DNA from: Shewanella surugensis
GTDB lineage: Bacteria > Pseudomonadota > Gammaproteobacteria > Enterobacterales > Shewanellaceae
Direction of reading: 5' to 3'
Length of the DNA stretch: 64,000 nucleotides
NCBI RefSeq assembly: GCF_023284005.1
Contig: NZ_JAKIKS010000009.1
Span: forward strand, 1-64,000
Of this stretch, positions 17,634 through 27,039 are shown piece by piece. Made by a program: the position numbers and the translations under genes. The first letter of the stretch is position 1; every line of letters begins with the position of its first letter. The notes under the pieces were generated by a model. It was given only the letters and a program-made list of their open reading frames with translations. It searched no databases and was not told where the DNA came from.

Positions 17634-19235
17634 TTATTCTTCGCCGTCATCAATGTCAGTGGTGTAACCATAAAGAGCGGCAATAACCGCTTTCGCTGCG
17701 TTTTCTAAATCTTCTAGCGTGTAGCTTTGCAAGGCGCCAGTGTCTAAAATTGTTTCTCCGTTTTTGAGCCAATCTAATGCGGATTGTGCGATGACTTGCT
17801 GTCCTGGTGAAGCAAGGTGAACGGTATTCCAAAATAAAAAGGGGTCGCTAAGCCTACTTAGGCAGGGGGTGACATTCCCTGTCGCAACACCTCCATTATC
17901 ATATACATACTCATTGTCATTACAAGGGCTACCAAAGGTTCGTGAATATCCATCACCATAGGCCACAATATTCATGTTGTCGTAAAGGTTATCTAAGAAA
18001 TAGAAATGCCATTTTGGATAATGATCTGACTCAATTAAAGCGTAAGCAGATGCAGTTTTATAAGTGAGTAGTTTTAATCTTTCGTTATAAATTTTGACAA
18101 GTTCACCTAATACCTTGGCGAAAGCTTGTAACTCTACAGGGCGTAAGTTAATACCTGACTGCATTAAATAGTAGTTGATATCAGGTGTGAGCCCTAAATT
18201 GTATTGAGGAAACATGAAAATATTCCCCCTATCTTGACCTTGAAGGTTTAATCCTCGGATCATTGTTTCAACACTGGCGTTATGCGTGCCAATCATATAG
18301 TCGGGGATGGTGGTCCAGATAGCGTCAATAAAGTCATCGAAGCTGATTTCTCCACCGACCCAGTCGAAGAAAGTATTGGAGATATCATTGGCCCCACTGT
18401 AAAAAATATACAGCGTATCTCTGTTGACTTGTGTGGGGTTTTTTTCAACATCGGGAAGAAATAGTTGCGTCACTTGCTGATAAAGCGTAGGGACAGGCAT
18501 GGTCGCTTCTAATGTATAGCTGTCAGCAGCGGAGAGAGGTGGTTTATCATTTTCGAGTATTTGTGATTCTCTATAGTCTGCTTGCACGGAATAAATATCG
18601 CTTTTAGGGCACTCGTCCGCAATAAGAAGCACTGCTTGATTACCATTATAACAACCAGTTTGGGGTGATAATGCCCCATACCATGCATAGTCGACAGACA
18701 CCATGTCGATAGAATCAACATCTTCATTCGTATAAGCCACCCAAGAAGATAAGAGTATTTCATTAAAGAGTTCATCATTTTCGACGCCATTGTAAGCGAA
18801 ATATTCCAACCATCCCGTCGAGTTACTTTGACGTGTGTTACATACAGCTTTTTCAATATATCGGCCAGTGCAAATGGATTGCGTATCGACGGATAACGCC
18901 ACGGTGTCATAAGTATCAGTCACTTCAGGAAACTGTAGTGAGCCTAAATCAATGGGGGCAAAAATATCGCTGTCTATTGGCTGAGTGATTGGATTGTAGA
19001 GGTTCGTTGCTATTTCATTGAGTGAAGAAGAATAAGGATCATATTGATAATATAAACTTTGTGGGTAATTTCCCATGTCGCTTTGACTGTCACCAAAGAC
19101 GATGATATTCGAAAATACATCGGACTTATAATTATTGTCGTTATCATCATCTGAGCAACTACTGATAAGGAATATTGAAGACAATATGATAAGGAGCAAG
19201 CAGTGCTTTTTACGCGTTATATTCATTTTATTCAT
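17634..19235 (-). CDS. SGNH/GDSL-type lipolytic lipoprotein
   Basis: About 533 residues starting at the Met of MNKMNITRKKH (19235; 19226 also possible). A lipoprotein signal peptide ends in ISSC. SGNH blocks: IIVFGDSQSDMGNY with the nucleophilic Ser (block I), IFYSGANDIS (GxND, block III) and HLASPGQQVIAQSALDWL with the catalytic His (block V). A large insertion separates blocks I and III. Family members are secreted or surface lipases, phospholipases or haemolysins. Four to five Asp/Asn follow the lipid-anchored Cys. Faces the trhO terminator. Confidence 0.82.
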   Translation of the reverse strand: MNKMNITRKKHCLLLIILSSIFLISSCSDDDNDNNYKSDVFSNIIVFGDSQSDMGNYPQSLYYQYDPYSSSLNEIATNLYNPITQPIDSDIFAPIDLGSLQFPEVTDTYDTVALSVDTQSICTGRYIEKAVCNTRQSNSTGWLEYFAYNGVENDELFNEILLSSWVAYTNEDVDSIDMVSVDYAWYGALSPQTGCYNGNQAVLLIADECPKSDIYSVQADYRESQILENDKPPLSAADSYTLEATMPVPTLYQQVTQLFLPDVEKNPTQVNRDTLYIFYSGANDISNTFFDWVGGEISFDDFIDAIWTTIPDYMIGTHNASVETMIRGLNLQGQDRGNIFMFPQYNLGLTPDINYYLMQSGINLRPVELQAFAKVLGELVKIYNERLKLLTYKTASAYALIESDHYPKWHFYFLDNLYDNMNIVAYGDGYSRTFGSPCNDNEYVYDNGGVATGNVTPCLSRLSDPFLFWNTVHLASPGQQVIAQSALDWLKNGETILDTGALQSYTLEDLENAAKAVIAALYGYTTDIDDGEE

Positions 19236-19452
19236 ATGTGTCCAATACCTATCTATTAATAATAGTGTCAGTAGACAGCGTCCATTTATTGGCACCTACT
19301 TATAAATATTAGCAGTATAGTTGAGTATTTGATCTTTATACTATGGAGAGTGGTGAGCGACCGCTATTTAAGCCGAATGAAAGCGGTTTCTATTTATTTA
19401 AGGGCGATAATATAGTATAAGCCCTGTGATTATTTTCTATTGGATGTTTTGA

Positions 19453-19791
19453 ATGTCAGATAAATTTTTTTTTAAAGGTCGTAAAACGCCGAAGCCGAAA
19501 CATGAAAGTTATGGCTATAATACCAAACGGGTTGCAAAACGGGGCACCGAATCAAACCCACTAAACTTGATTGTGAACAGTGAAGCCCGTGAAATTGAAA
19601 TTAAGCAGCGAGTATTTGATAGCGAATTAGTGGCAAATATTGTGATAGACGTAAATGCTGTGGAAGATATTGGCGCCTTAGAGCAACTGTTAACTAAAGT
19701 TAAGCCAGTGGTATCTGATAAAAAACCTGATCGTAATCAAGCATGCCCCTGTGGCAGTGGTGACAAATACAAGAAATGTTGTGGGAAATAA
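19453..19791 (+). CDS. PBPRA1643-type SWIM/SEC-C metal-binding protein
   Basis: 112 residues. The N terminus reads [32 protein letters not shown] (positions 19453–19540) and the C terminus is a SEC-C motif, [16 protein letters not shown], with the Cys-x-Cys...Cys-Cys zinc ligands. This layout is the PBPRA1643 family of small proteins found in Photobacterium, Vibrio and Shewanella. SEC-C motifs bind zinc and often mediate SecB or ribosome contact; the role of this family is unknown. Monocistronic. Confidence 0.85.
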   Translation: MSDKFFFKGRKTPKPKHESYGYNTKRVAKRGTESNPLNLIVNSEAREIEIKQRVFDSELVANIVIDVNAVEDIGALEQLLTKVKPVVSDKKPDRNQACPCGSGDKYKKCCGK

Positions 19792-20208
19792 TTGGATTAT
19801 CTCTTTTGTATTTTTTATGCTCCTTACTTGCTGCGCATGAAAAATGTCACGATAGTCAAACTGGTAAAGCGCATTTTAATTTGACTTGAGTCTATAAAGT
19901 TCTAAGTTCAACTTATACCATTTCATTAGTAAATACTAATGAAATGGTATAGTCCTCTATTTATTAAGTTGAAATAATTAATCATTTATTTTCAGTGTAT
20001 TATATCAACTATCCTGCTTTTACTTCATATAAACGCCAGCGGATATTCGCTTTTTGTCATGTTATGATTTTGCTTTATGACAAAATGACGACTTGAATGT
20101 GACAGAGAGTACGGACTCATAAAAGATCGTTGGATGATAAGACGGATCTGAATTGAGATCTAGATCTTAAAGAGGTGTCATTAACATGAGTGTGTAAGGA
20201 GGCATAAA
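19792..20208. other. Intergenic region with a long perfect palindrome
   Basis: No gene seen. At 19914–19951 two 18-base arms (TATACCATTTCATTAGTA and its complement) are separated by AA. The remaining 250 bases before the ceramidase gene contain an AAGGAGG ribosome site near 20197 but no other clear signal. Confidence 0.5.
19914..19951. repeat. 38-bp perfect palindrome
   Basis: Both 18-base arms match exactly around a 2-base centre, so it can form a cruciform or a long RNA hairpin. It is AT-rich and lacks a T-run, so it is not a standard terminator, though it lies 120 bases after the SEC-C gene. Confidence 0.8.
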
Positions 20209-22278
20209 GTGAAATATCAACGCAATGGGCTTTTATTCTGTCTTTATCTATTTTTTATATTGTTGAGTTCAACAAGCTGGAGTTATGAAAGTAATTACCT
20301 CATCGGCCGGGGGATCCATGATATTACCGGCCCTGCTGCAGAAGTGGGCCTAATGGGTTATGCCAATACGAAGCAAAAAAGCAGTGGTATTCATACTCGG
20401 CAATGGGCCAGAGCCTTTATCATTATTGATGGGATGAGTGGCCAGCGCGTTGTTTTTGTGAATGTTGATGCGGGGTCGGTATTTCAGGCGGTGACACAAG
20501 GTGTCATGAGAGCACTGGATGCTAAATTTGGCAGTTTATATACTGATGATAATGTGATTTTAAGTGCCACTCATACCCATTCAGCAGTCGGTGGTCAGTC
20601 GCATTATGGACTCTATGATATTACGATTTTAGGGTTTATTGAGCAAGCGTATCAAGCTCAAGTCGAGGGTATTGTTGCCGCCATTGAAAAAGCACATAAC
20701 GATGTAAAGCCGGGTTACATTCTTATCAATAAGGGCGATTTATCCAATGCCAGTTATAACCGCTCGATAGAAGCTTATAATAACAACCCGTTACTCGAGC
20801 GGCTATATTATGCAGGCTCTATTCAAAGTGAAATGACAGTATTAAAATTCATGCATCAACAAAGCAATCAAGTCCCACAAGAAATAGGCATGATTAATTG
20901 GTTTGCGACCCATCCCAATGCCATGGGCAGAGAATTAACGGTATTGAGTTCTGATAATAAAGGCTACGCGGCGTATCTATTCGAGCGGGTATTAAAAGGC
21001 AGTGATTACCAAAGTAACGATAATTTTGTGGCGGCTTTTGCTATCAATAATGCAGGCGACATGTCGCCCAATCTCAACTCGGATGAGGAAGGGAGAGGGC
21101 CGACTAATGATCGATTTAAAAATGTTGAAATTATCGGGGAGCGCCAATATCAAGCAGCGTTAACGTTATATGATAATGCAACAGAGCAATTAATCGGTTC
21201 TATTGAATACCAACAGCAATTTGTTGATTTATCTAATACGCTTGTAGCGGCAGATTTTACCCATACAGAGATGAAACATACTTGTGTTGCTGGCTTAGGT
21301 GAATCGTTTGCCGCAGGGACGGAAGACGGTCGCGGGCCGAGCTTTTTTGAAGAAGGCAGTACAGAGGCTAATCCATTCTTTCAGTTTATTAGTGGCATGA
21401 TTGTTGAACCGAGTGAAGAGGATATTGCTTGTCATGAGAATAAAGCTTTATTACTCGCCGTGGGTAAAACAACACCTTACCCTTGGTCTCCAGAGGTGTT
21501 ACCCCTGTCTATTCAAAAATTGGGTCAACTGGCTATTTTAGCGGTACCAGCAGAACTGACGATTATGGCGGGTAGGCGCCTGATGAAAACGGTTGAAAGT
21601 ACCTTGGGTGAGCAGTTGCAATACAGTGTCATTGCCGGACTGTCTAACGCTTATAGTGGTTATGTTGCCACAAAAGAAGAATATGATTTACAACATTATG
21701 AAGGCGGTTCTACTCACTTTGGCCCTTGGACACTCAGTGCTTATCAACAATCATTTTATCAATTAGCCACAAGAATGTTACCTGTGGGAGAAGAACCTGC
21801 TGTTATTTTAGCGCCGATCCCTTTTCCCGTTGTTGAGCCTATTCCGAGAGACTTAACGGGAGAAACCATTAACTTTCAAACGGGAGTGGTACACGATCAA
21901 GCCCCTATTTTTAAGCGTATAGGGGAACTAGTTGATGACACCGAGGATTTTTATCAAAAAGGTGAACATGTTGTCGCGCGGTTCTGGTCGGGACACCCTA
22001 AGAATAACTTACGCACCCAAAGAACGTTCATGGAAGTGCAGTTTTGGAATGACGATCATTGGCAGGTGATTGCAACAGATAATGACTGGTCTACGTTGTA
22101 TGAGTGGGATCGCATCGATGGTGTATGGGGGACATCCCAAGTGACATTAACTTGGCACATACCTCCTCATGCGGCGACAGGTTATTATCGTTTAGTGCAT
22201 TTCGGTGATGAGAAGAAGCCGATCACCGGTGAGATTAAAGCCTATTCAGGCAGCAGTCGAGTCTTTTTTGTTGATTGA
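20209..22278 (+). CDS. Neutral/alkaline ceramidase
   Basis: 689 residues, normal for the family. An N-terminal signal peptide (residues ~1–24, ending SSTSWS) exports it. The first domain has YLIGRGIHDITGPAAEVGLMGY, the zinc-binding ATHTHSAVGG (residues ~124–133), and catalytic-region NNAGDMSPNLN, where the Ser of GDxSPN is the nucleophile. A C-terminal immunoglobulin-like domain ends the protein, as in Pseudomonas and mammalian neutral ceramidases. It hydrolyses the amide bond of ceramide to sphingosine and fatty acid. A start GTG preceded by AAGGAGG is used. Bacteria lack ceramide, so a host or algal substrate is likely. Confidence 0.9.
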   Translation: MKYQRNGLLFCLYLFFILLSSTSWSYESNYLIGRGIHDITGPAAEVGLMGYANTKQKSSGIHTRQWARAFIIIDGMSGQRVVFVNVDAGSVFQAVTQGVMRALDAKFGSLYTDDNVILSATHTHSAVGGQSHYGLYDITILGFIEQAYQAQVEGIVAAIEKAHNDVKPGYILINKGDLSNASYNRSIEAYNNNPLLERLYYAGSIQSEMTVLKFMHQQSNQVPQEIGMINWFATHPNAMGRELTVLSSDNKGYAAYLFERVLKGSDYQSNDNFVAAFAINNAGDMSPNLNSDEEGRGPTNDRFKNVEIIGERQYQAALTLYDNATEQLIGSIEYQQQFVDLSNTLVAADFTHTEMKHTCVAGLGESFAAGTEDGRGPSFFEEGSTEANPFFQFISGMIVEPSEEDIACHENKALLLAVGKTTPYPWSPEVLPLSIQKLGQLAILAVPAELTIMAGRRLMKTVESTLGEQLQYSVIAGLSNAYSGYVATKEEYDLQHYEGGSTHFGPWTLSAYQQSFYQLATRMLPVGEEPAVILAPIPFPVVEPIPRDLTGETINFQTGVVHDQAPIFKRIGELVDDTEDFYQKGEHVVARFWSGHPKNNLRTQRTFMEVQFWNDDHWQVIATDNDWSTLYEWDRIDGVWGTSQVTLTWHIPPHAATGYYRLVHFGDEKKPITGEIKAYSGSSRVFFVD

Positions 22279-22389
22279 GTAGTGAGTCATGAGATATCCA
22301 TTTGTTATGCGTTCGGCACTTTCAGGAGGGTGGGTATCAAGTTGTTTTATGGACAAAGTAAGTGGAATGAGACAAGGCCAGTCTAAAAA

Positions 22390-22595
22390 ATGAGTGTCGT
22401 TGAAAGCATCGTGAGTATTGTTGCGGGTTATCTTATAACGGTATGGATGCAGTTCTGGCTTTATCCCTTGTTTGGCATCATATTTCAGTGAATAAAGCGT
22501 TACTATTGTCAGTGATTATCGTATGTGTGACTTTGATCAATAATTTTTTAGTGCGTCGTCTGTTTATTCATACCCATACGAAAAGACATCATTAA
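22390..22595 (+). pseudogene. Frameshifted small membrane protein gene (DUF7220-like)
   Basis: Frame one from ATG 22390 encodes MSVVESIVSIVAGYLITVWMQFW-like residues and stops at 22489 after LYPLFG. The -1 frame continues with SVNKALLLSVIIVCVTL, INNFLVRRLF and stops at 22593. Joined, the two frames give a ~68-residue protein with two hydrophobic helices and a terminal RRLF, the pattern of small phage-associated proteins of the DUF7220 type (ExxxN/SxxxG...PLFG...S...A...RRLF). A single-base change near 22475 explains the break. Family name is inferred from the pattern. Confidence 0.6.
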
Positions 22596-22613
22596 ACATG
22601 AACCGTTGATTTT

Positions 22614-23390
22614 TTATATCGATAACCGTTGGCTGTATTGCTTTGGTGTACAGCCAGCATACTGTTTAAATAAAATGATAAAAGGCGTGGTTTGGCTGTA
22701 ACCTAAGGTCAAGGCAATTTCTTTAATAGAGAGCCCTTTTTTGAGTAAAAAAATGGCTTCAATAAACTTTCGTCGTTGTCGCCATTCAGTGAAGTTTACG
22801 CCTAATTTGTCTTGAAAATGTCTTGCTAGTGTGCGTTCTGTGGTATGAATTTTCTTAGCCCATTCCGATAAGGAAGTAGAGTCATGGGGTTGATGCTCCA
22901 GCATCATTAAAATCGGAGAGAGTAAACGATCGTCCGTGGTGGGTAAAAAGGCCTGTGTACAACTGGCTTGGGAAAGTTGATCAAGTATAACGTGTACTAA
23001 ACGTTTATCGGGTGCAGAGGCCGCGATTGTCATTTTTCGAAGATGAAAGTTATCCATAATACTGAGTAAAATAGGACTTAATTCGAGTAAACAGACATGT
23101 GTAGGCATGCTTATGACGTGGGGCATAATATTGATAGAGTAATATTGCATTTTTTTGCGCATATAGCTTTCATGGGCAATATCGTGAGGTACCCAAATCC
23201 CGTATTGAGATGGCGCGACGAATTGTTGTTCTTGAGTGTAGATCTCAATGACTCCCGCATGTACGATTTGTAATTGCCCCCATTGATGGCTATGCATGGG
23301 GGTAATGGCATTGGGTAAAAAATGCTCGTAACTGAAAAATACATCACTTAAGGGAGCTTGACTAAATTTTGTAGGGTAGATATTGGCCAT
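22614..23390 (-). CDS. AraC-family transcriptional regulator
   Basis: About 258 residues from ATG 23390 (MANIYPTKF). The N-terminal cupin-type domain has MHSHQWGQLQIVHAGVIEIYTQEQ (residues ~34–57) with paired His residues for ligand sensing. The C-terminal double helix-turn-helix includes TTERTLARHFQDKLGVNFTEWRQ and LSIKEIALTLGYSQTTPFIILFKQYAGCTPKQY. It is divergent from an EamA transporter gene 135 bases away, a frequent arrangement in which the regulator controls the exporter. The inducer is unknown. Confidence 0.88.
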   Translation of the reverse strand: MANIYPTKFSQAPLSDVFFSYEHFLPNAITPMHSHQWGQLQIVHAGVIEIYTQEQQFVAPSQYGIWVPHDIAHESYMRKKMQYYSINIMPHVISMPTHVCLLELSPILLSIMDNFHLRKMTIAASAPDKRLVHVILDQLSQASCTQAFLPTTDDRLLSPILMMLEHQPHDSTSLSEWAKKIHTTERTLARHFQDKLGVNFTEWRQRRKFIEAIFLLKKGLSIKEIALTLGYSQTTPFIILFKQYAGCTPKQYSQRLSI

Positions 23391-23524
23391 GTTGATATTT
23401 TTCTTTATGGATAAGCAGATCTGTCTGATCAGCAAGTTTAAGTGTCTGTTTAGCAATATAACCTAAAAATAGGACATGAGAAAATACTCCCTTCAAAATG
23501 AAGTTGATTATTATTTGAGGTTGT

Positions 23525-24430
23525 ATGTCTTATCTTTTCCCAATGGTTGCTGTGTTCATTTGGTCAATGAATGCGTTGGTCAATAAATTATCCTTTGGTG
23601 TGATCCCTGCGGAGACTATTGCCTTTTATCGTTGGTTTTTTGCGGTATTAATATTAAGCCCATTTTTAATTGGTCCGGTTTGGAAGCAAAGAGTCAAAAT
23701 TAAAGCGCACCTAGGAAAACTCGCTTTTTTGTCTTTGCTCGGTATGGTGTTATATCAGTCACTGGCTTATTTTGCCGCCGCAACTACCACCGCGACAAAT
23801 ATCGGACTCATTACTTCTTTAGTGCCTTTAATGAGTCTTTTTTTGGCGCCAATGGTGTTGAATAAGGTCTTATCTAAGTGGGCTTTATTTGGGGCAAGTA
23901 TTTCCTTAACGGGATTATTTATCATGTTAAGCCAAGGGAATATTCACCAATTTGTTGAACAAGGTATTAATCAAGGTGATGGGTTGTTACTTATCGCAGC
24001 TTTTTCCTATGGTTTATACAACGTGATGATAAAACGTTGGGATATGGGATTGTCTGTTTGGGTATCTATTTATATGCAAGGGCTATTTGCTATTGTATGG
24101 CTATTACCGGGGCTCTTAATTGCGCCTAGCACTGCAATCAGTATGTCTGCGTTACCTTTAGTGGCTTTTGCTGCGATTGCAGCATCAATTATTGCGCCTT
24201 GGGCATGGATAAAAGGTATTGGCTTACTGGGGGCTGAAAGAACGGCCATGTTTATGAATTTATTACCTGTAATTACCGCAACCGCGGCGAGTCAATGGTT
24301 AGGTGAGCACTTGACTGTATTCCATTATGTGGGAGGCGGGCTCGCTCTTTTGGGTGTGCTCCTGTCACAATTAAGCACATTTTCAGCTTTGAAAGAGCGT
24401 TTTTTTAAATTGACGTCATACAAAATGTAG
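23525..24430 (+). CDS. DMT-superfamily EamA transporter
   Basis: 301 residues with ten predicted transmembrane helices in two repeats of the EamA domain, e.g. FPMVAVFIWSMNALVNKLSFG at the start and LPVITATAASQWLGEHLTVFHYVGGGLALLGVLLSQL at the end. The family exports or imports small metabolites such as amino acids or nucleosides; substrate cannot be told. GAGGTTGT precedes the start. It is paired with the divergent AraC regulator, which probably controls it. Confidence 0.85.
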   Translation: MSYLFPMVAVFIWSMNALVNKLSFGVIPAETIAFYRWFFAVLILSPFLIGPVWKQRVKIKAHLGKLAFLSLLGMVLYQSLAYFAAATTTATNIGLITSLVPLMSLFLAPMVLNKVLSKWALFGASISLTGLFIMLSQGNIHQFVEQGINQGDGLLLIAAFSYGLYNVMIKRWDMGLSVWVSIYMQGLFAIVWLLPGLLIAPSTAISMSALPLVAFAAIAASIIAPWAWIKGIGLLGAERTAMFMNLLPVITATAASQWLGEHLTVFHYVGGGLALLGVLLSQLSTFSALKERFFKLTSYKM

Positions 24431-24439
24431 GAACGATCG

Positions 24440-24471
24440 TAGCCCATTAAAACAATTTGTTTAATGGGCTA
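24440..24471. terminator. Hairpin terminator between convergent transporter and bioA genes
   Basis: TAGCCCATTAAA and TTTAATGGGCTA form a 12-base-pair stem with an 8-base loop, located between two convergent stop codons. There is no long T-run, so termination strength is uncertain. Confidence 0.6.
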
Positions 24472-24483
24472 TCTGATACCAGT

Positions 24484-25824
24484 TTAGCCGTGACTGATGA
24501 GTGTGTTATGCGGGGAATAGAGGGAAATATTGGCCGCGACTTTTTTCATTGCATTGGTTAATTGAGTCAATTCAGACGATGTGATGGTGTAGGCAGGCAT
24601 CAGATAAATGAAATTGGAAAAGGGGCGGATCCACACTCCTAAATCAACAAAATCTTGTTGTAATTGCGCAGTATCGAGACGGGATGTCATTTCTAGCACG
24701 CCAACGGCGCCCAATATTCTGACATCTTTCACTTCGGGTAAATGAATCGCCTCACTGAGCTCAGTATACAATTGCGCTTCAATAGCGCGGACTTGAGCTT
24801 GCCATTGATTTTCATTGATTAAATCTAAACTGGCATTGGCTGCGGCGCACGCCAGTGGATTTCCCATAAACGTGGGGCCATGCATGAACACGCCAGCAGG
24901 TGAGTCACTGATCCCTTGCGCGACTTCATCAGAGCACAGTGTCGCCGCGAGTGAGATATAGCCGCCAGTGAGCGCTTTACCTAGACACAATATGTCGGCT
25001 TCGATATTAGCATGTTCATAGGCAAATAATTTGCCTGTACGTCCAAAACCAGTGGCAATTTCATCTAAAATAAGCAAAATATTGAATTCATCACACAGCG
25101 CTCTGAGTCCGGCTAAATAATCGGCACTATAAAAACGCATTCCCCCAGCACCTTGCATAATGGGTTCAATGATCATCGCGGCAATAGTGTGATGTTGCTG
25201 CTCAATGATCTGTCTTATCGGTGTGAGATCATCACTGATGAATGGCTCACCAAAAAGGGTTTGAGGGGCGGGAGCAAAAAGCTGCGGAGTAACAGAATCA
25301 CCAAACATACTATGCATGCCGCCTTCAGGATCACAAACACTCATCGCGGCAAAAGTATCGCCATGATAGCCATTTTTTACGGTTAAAATATGTTGTTTTT
25401 GGTTCTGTTGGCGACCTTGCCAATACTGTAATGCCATTTTTAGCGCAACTTCGACGGCAATGGAACCTGAATCGGCAAGAAAAACTTTAGTGAGGCTCTC
25501 ACTGGTCATATTAATGAGTTTTTTCGACAAGTCTATTGCGGGCGCGTGAGTGATCCCACCAAACATCACATGACTAAGCTGGTGTAGCTGTTGCTCCATC
25601 GCTTTTAAAATATAAGGGTGACCATAGCCATGAACACAAGCCCACCAAGAGCTCGTGCCATCAATGAGGGTTCGTCCATCTTCAAGGGTTAACTGTGTGC
25701 CTTGAGCGGCCACCACCCCAAATGTGGGCAGGGCGTGTGTCATTGACGTATAAGGATGCCAGATATGTTTAGCATCAAAGTCAAAATCTATGCTGGTGGA
25801 ATATTGCTTATCATTTTTGAACAT
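24484..25824 (-). CDS. bioA: Adenosylmethionine-8-amino-7-oxononanoate aminotransferase
   Basis: 446 residues. The N terminus carries HIWHPYTSM, a BioA hallmark, and SSWWACVHGYGHPYI. The PLP lysine lies in LCLGKALTGGYISLAATL, with LILDEIATGFGRTGK just before. It converts KAPA to DAPA, using SAM as amino donor, in biotin synthesis. It is divergent from bioB, separated by about 120 bases that contain a BirA-type operator, so both sides are probably repressed together when biotin is plentiful. Confidence 0.96.
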   Translation of the reverse strand: MFKNDKQYSTSIDFDFDAKHIWHPYTSMTHALPTFGVVAAQGTQLTLEDGRTLIDGTSSWWACVHGYGHPYILKAMEQQLHQLSHVMFGGITHAPAIDLSKKLINMTSESLTKVFLADSGSIAVEVALKMALQYWQGRQQNQKQHILTVKNGYHGDTFAAMSVCDPEGGMHSMFGDSVTPQLFAPAPQTLFGEPFISDDLTPIRQIIEQQHHTIAAMIIEPIMQGAGGMRFYSADYLAGLRALCDEFNILLILDEIATGFGRTGKLFAYEHANIEADILCLGKALTGGYISLAATLCSDEVAQGISDSPAGVFMHGPTFMGNPLACAAANASLDLINENQWQAQVRAIEAQLYTELSEAIHLPEVKDVRILGAVGVLEMTSRLDTAQLQQDFVDLGVWIRPFSNFIYLMPAYTITSSELTQLTNAMKKVAANISLYSPHNTLISHG

Positions 25825-25835
25825 AAAATAACCGC

Positions 25836-25868
25836 TAGTAAACCATTTTTGTGAGTTGGCGTTGACAG
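25836..25868. promoter_or_regulatory. Candidate BirA operator between bioA and bioB
   Basis: TAGTAAACC, 15 spacer bases, then CGTTGACAG, matching the proteobacterial BirA box (TTGTAAACC-N14/16-GGTTTACAA) at most positions. It lies just 11 bases before the bioA start codon, in the shared promoter region, as in E. coli. Confidence 0.6.
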
Positions 25869-25944
25869 CTTAAGGTCTGCGAGTATCATAGGCAAGATAA
25901 AAGAGGCACAATGCCAGAATGAATACCCGTTAAAGGTGAGTCCT

Positions 25945-26997
25945 ATGTTTGAATTGCAAGTTCGTAATGATTGGAAACGTGATGAAATTGAGGCGTTATT
26001 TGCTTTGCCCATGAACGATCTTCTTTTTCAAGCTCACAGTATTCATCGTCAAACATTTGATCCCAATGAAGTTCAAATTAGCCGGTTGTTATCGATCAAA
26101 ACGGGTGCTTGCCCAGAAGATTGTAAATATTGCCCCCAAAGTGCTCGCTATGATACTGGTCTTGAAAAAGAGCGATTAGTGGCGATGGAAACGGTGTTAA
26201 CCGAAGCACGCAGCGCAAAAGCAGCTGGTGCATCACGTTTTTGTATGGGCGCGGCTTGGCGAAATCCTAAAGAACGTGACATGCCTTATTTAAAAACCAT
26301 GGTGGAAGATGTTAAGGCGCTTGGAATGGAAACCTGTATGACCTTAGGGATGTTATCGGTCAATCAAGCGGATGAACTTGCAGAAGCAGGGCTCGATTAT
26401 TATAACCATAATTTAGACACCTCACCGGAATACTATGGTGAGGTGATCACCACTCGAACCTATCAAAACAGATTAGATACGTTATCGAATGTTCGTGCAT
26501 CAGGCATGAAAGTCTGTTCGGGGGGGATCGTTGGCATGGGCGAGGAAGCCAAAGATAGAGCGGGCTTATTACAACAGTTGGCTAATTTAGAACAACATCC
26601 AGATTCTGTGCCGATTAATATGTTGGTCAAAGTGTCGGGTACGCCGTTTGCCGATATTGATGATCTCGATCCACTTGAGTTTGTGCGTACCATTGCAGTT
26701 GCCCGTATTATCATGCCTAAATCGCGTGTGAGGTTATCAGCAGGCCGTGAAAGTATGAGTGATGAGTTGCAGTCAATGTGTTTCTTTGCGGGGGCTAATT
26801 CTATTTTTTACGGTTGTAAGTTGTTGACCACCGCTAATCCTGAAGAAAATGATGATATGGCGTTGTTTAAACGTTTAGGCTTGCATCCTGAGAAAGGCGT
26901 GGCGGCAACGAAAGAGCAAGATACAGCTATGTTAGCTAAGGCGGCAGCGCAACAAGATAAACAATCATCAGCATTTTATGATGCTGCGGCCTTATAA
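25945..26997 (+). CDS. bioB: Biotin synthase
   Basis: 350 residues from ATG 25945, preceded by AAAGGTGAG; three residues more if GTG 25936 is used. The radical-SAM cluster motif is [17 protein letters not shown] (CxxxCxxC near residues 56–63). Additional family features are [29 protein letters not shown] and RLSAGRESM, the last contributing the [2Fe-2S] cluster Arg. It inserts sulfur into dethiobiotin. First gene of the bioBFCD operon. Confidence 0.97.
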   Translation: MFELQVRNDWKRDEIEALFALPMNDLLFQAHSIHRQTFDPNEVQISRLLSIKTGACPEDCKYCPQSARYDTGLEKERLVAMETVLTEARSAKAAGASRFCMGAAWRNPKERDMPYLKTMVEDVKALGMETCMTLGMLSVNQADELAEAGLDYYNHNLDTSPEYYGEVITTRTYQNRLDTLSNVRASGMKVCSGGIVGMGEEAKDRAGLLQQLANLEQHPDSVPINMLVKVSGTPFADIDDLDPLEFVRTIAVARIIMPKSRVRLSAGRESMSDELQSMCFFAGANSIFYGCKLLTTANPEENDDMALFKRLGLHPEKGVAATKEQDTAMLAKAAAQQDKQSSAFYDAAAL

Positions 26998-27039
26998 GTC
27001 GGCTCAGTGTGTTTGATGATAATCAAAGGTGATTAATCG

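Noticed and set aside
18509-18910. 133-codon minus-strand frame
   Set aside because: It is a shadow in another frame of the SGNH lipase gene.
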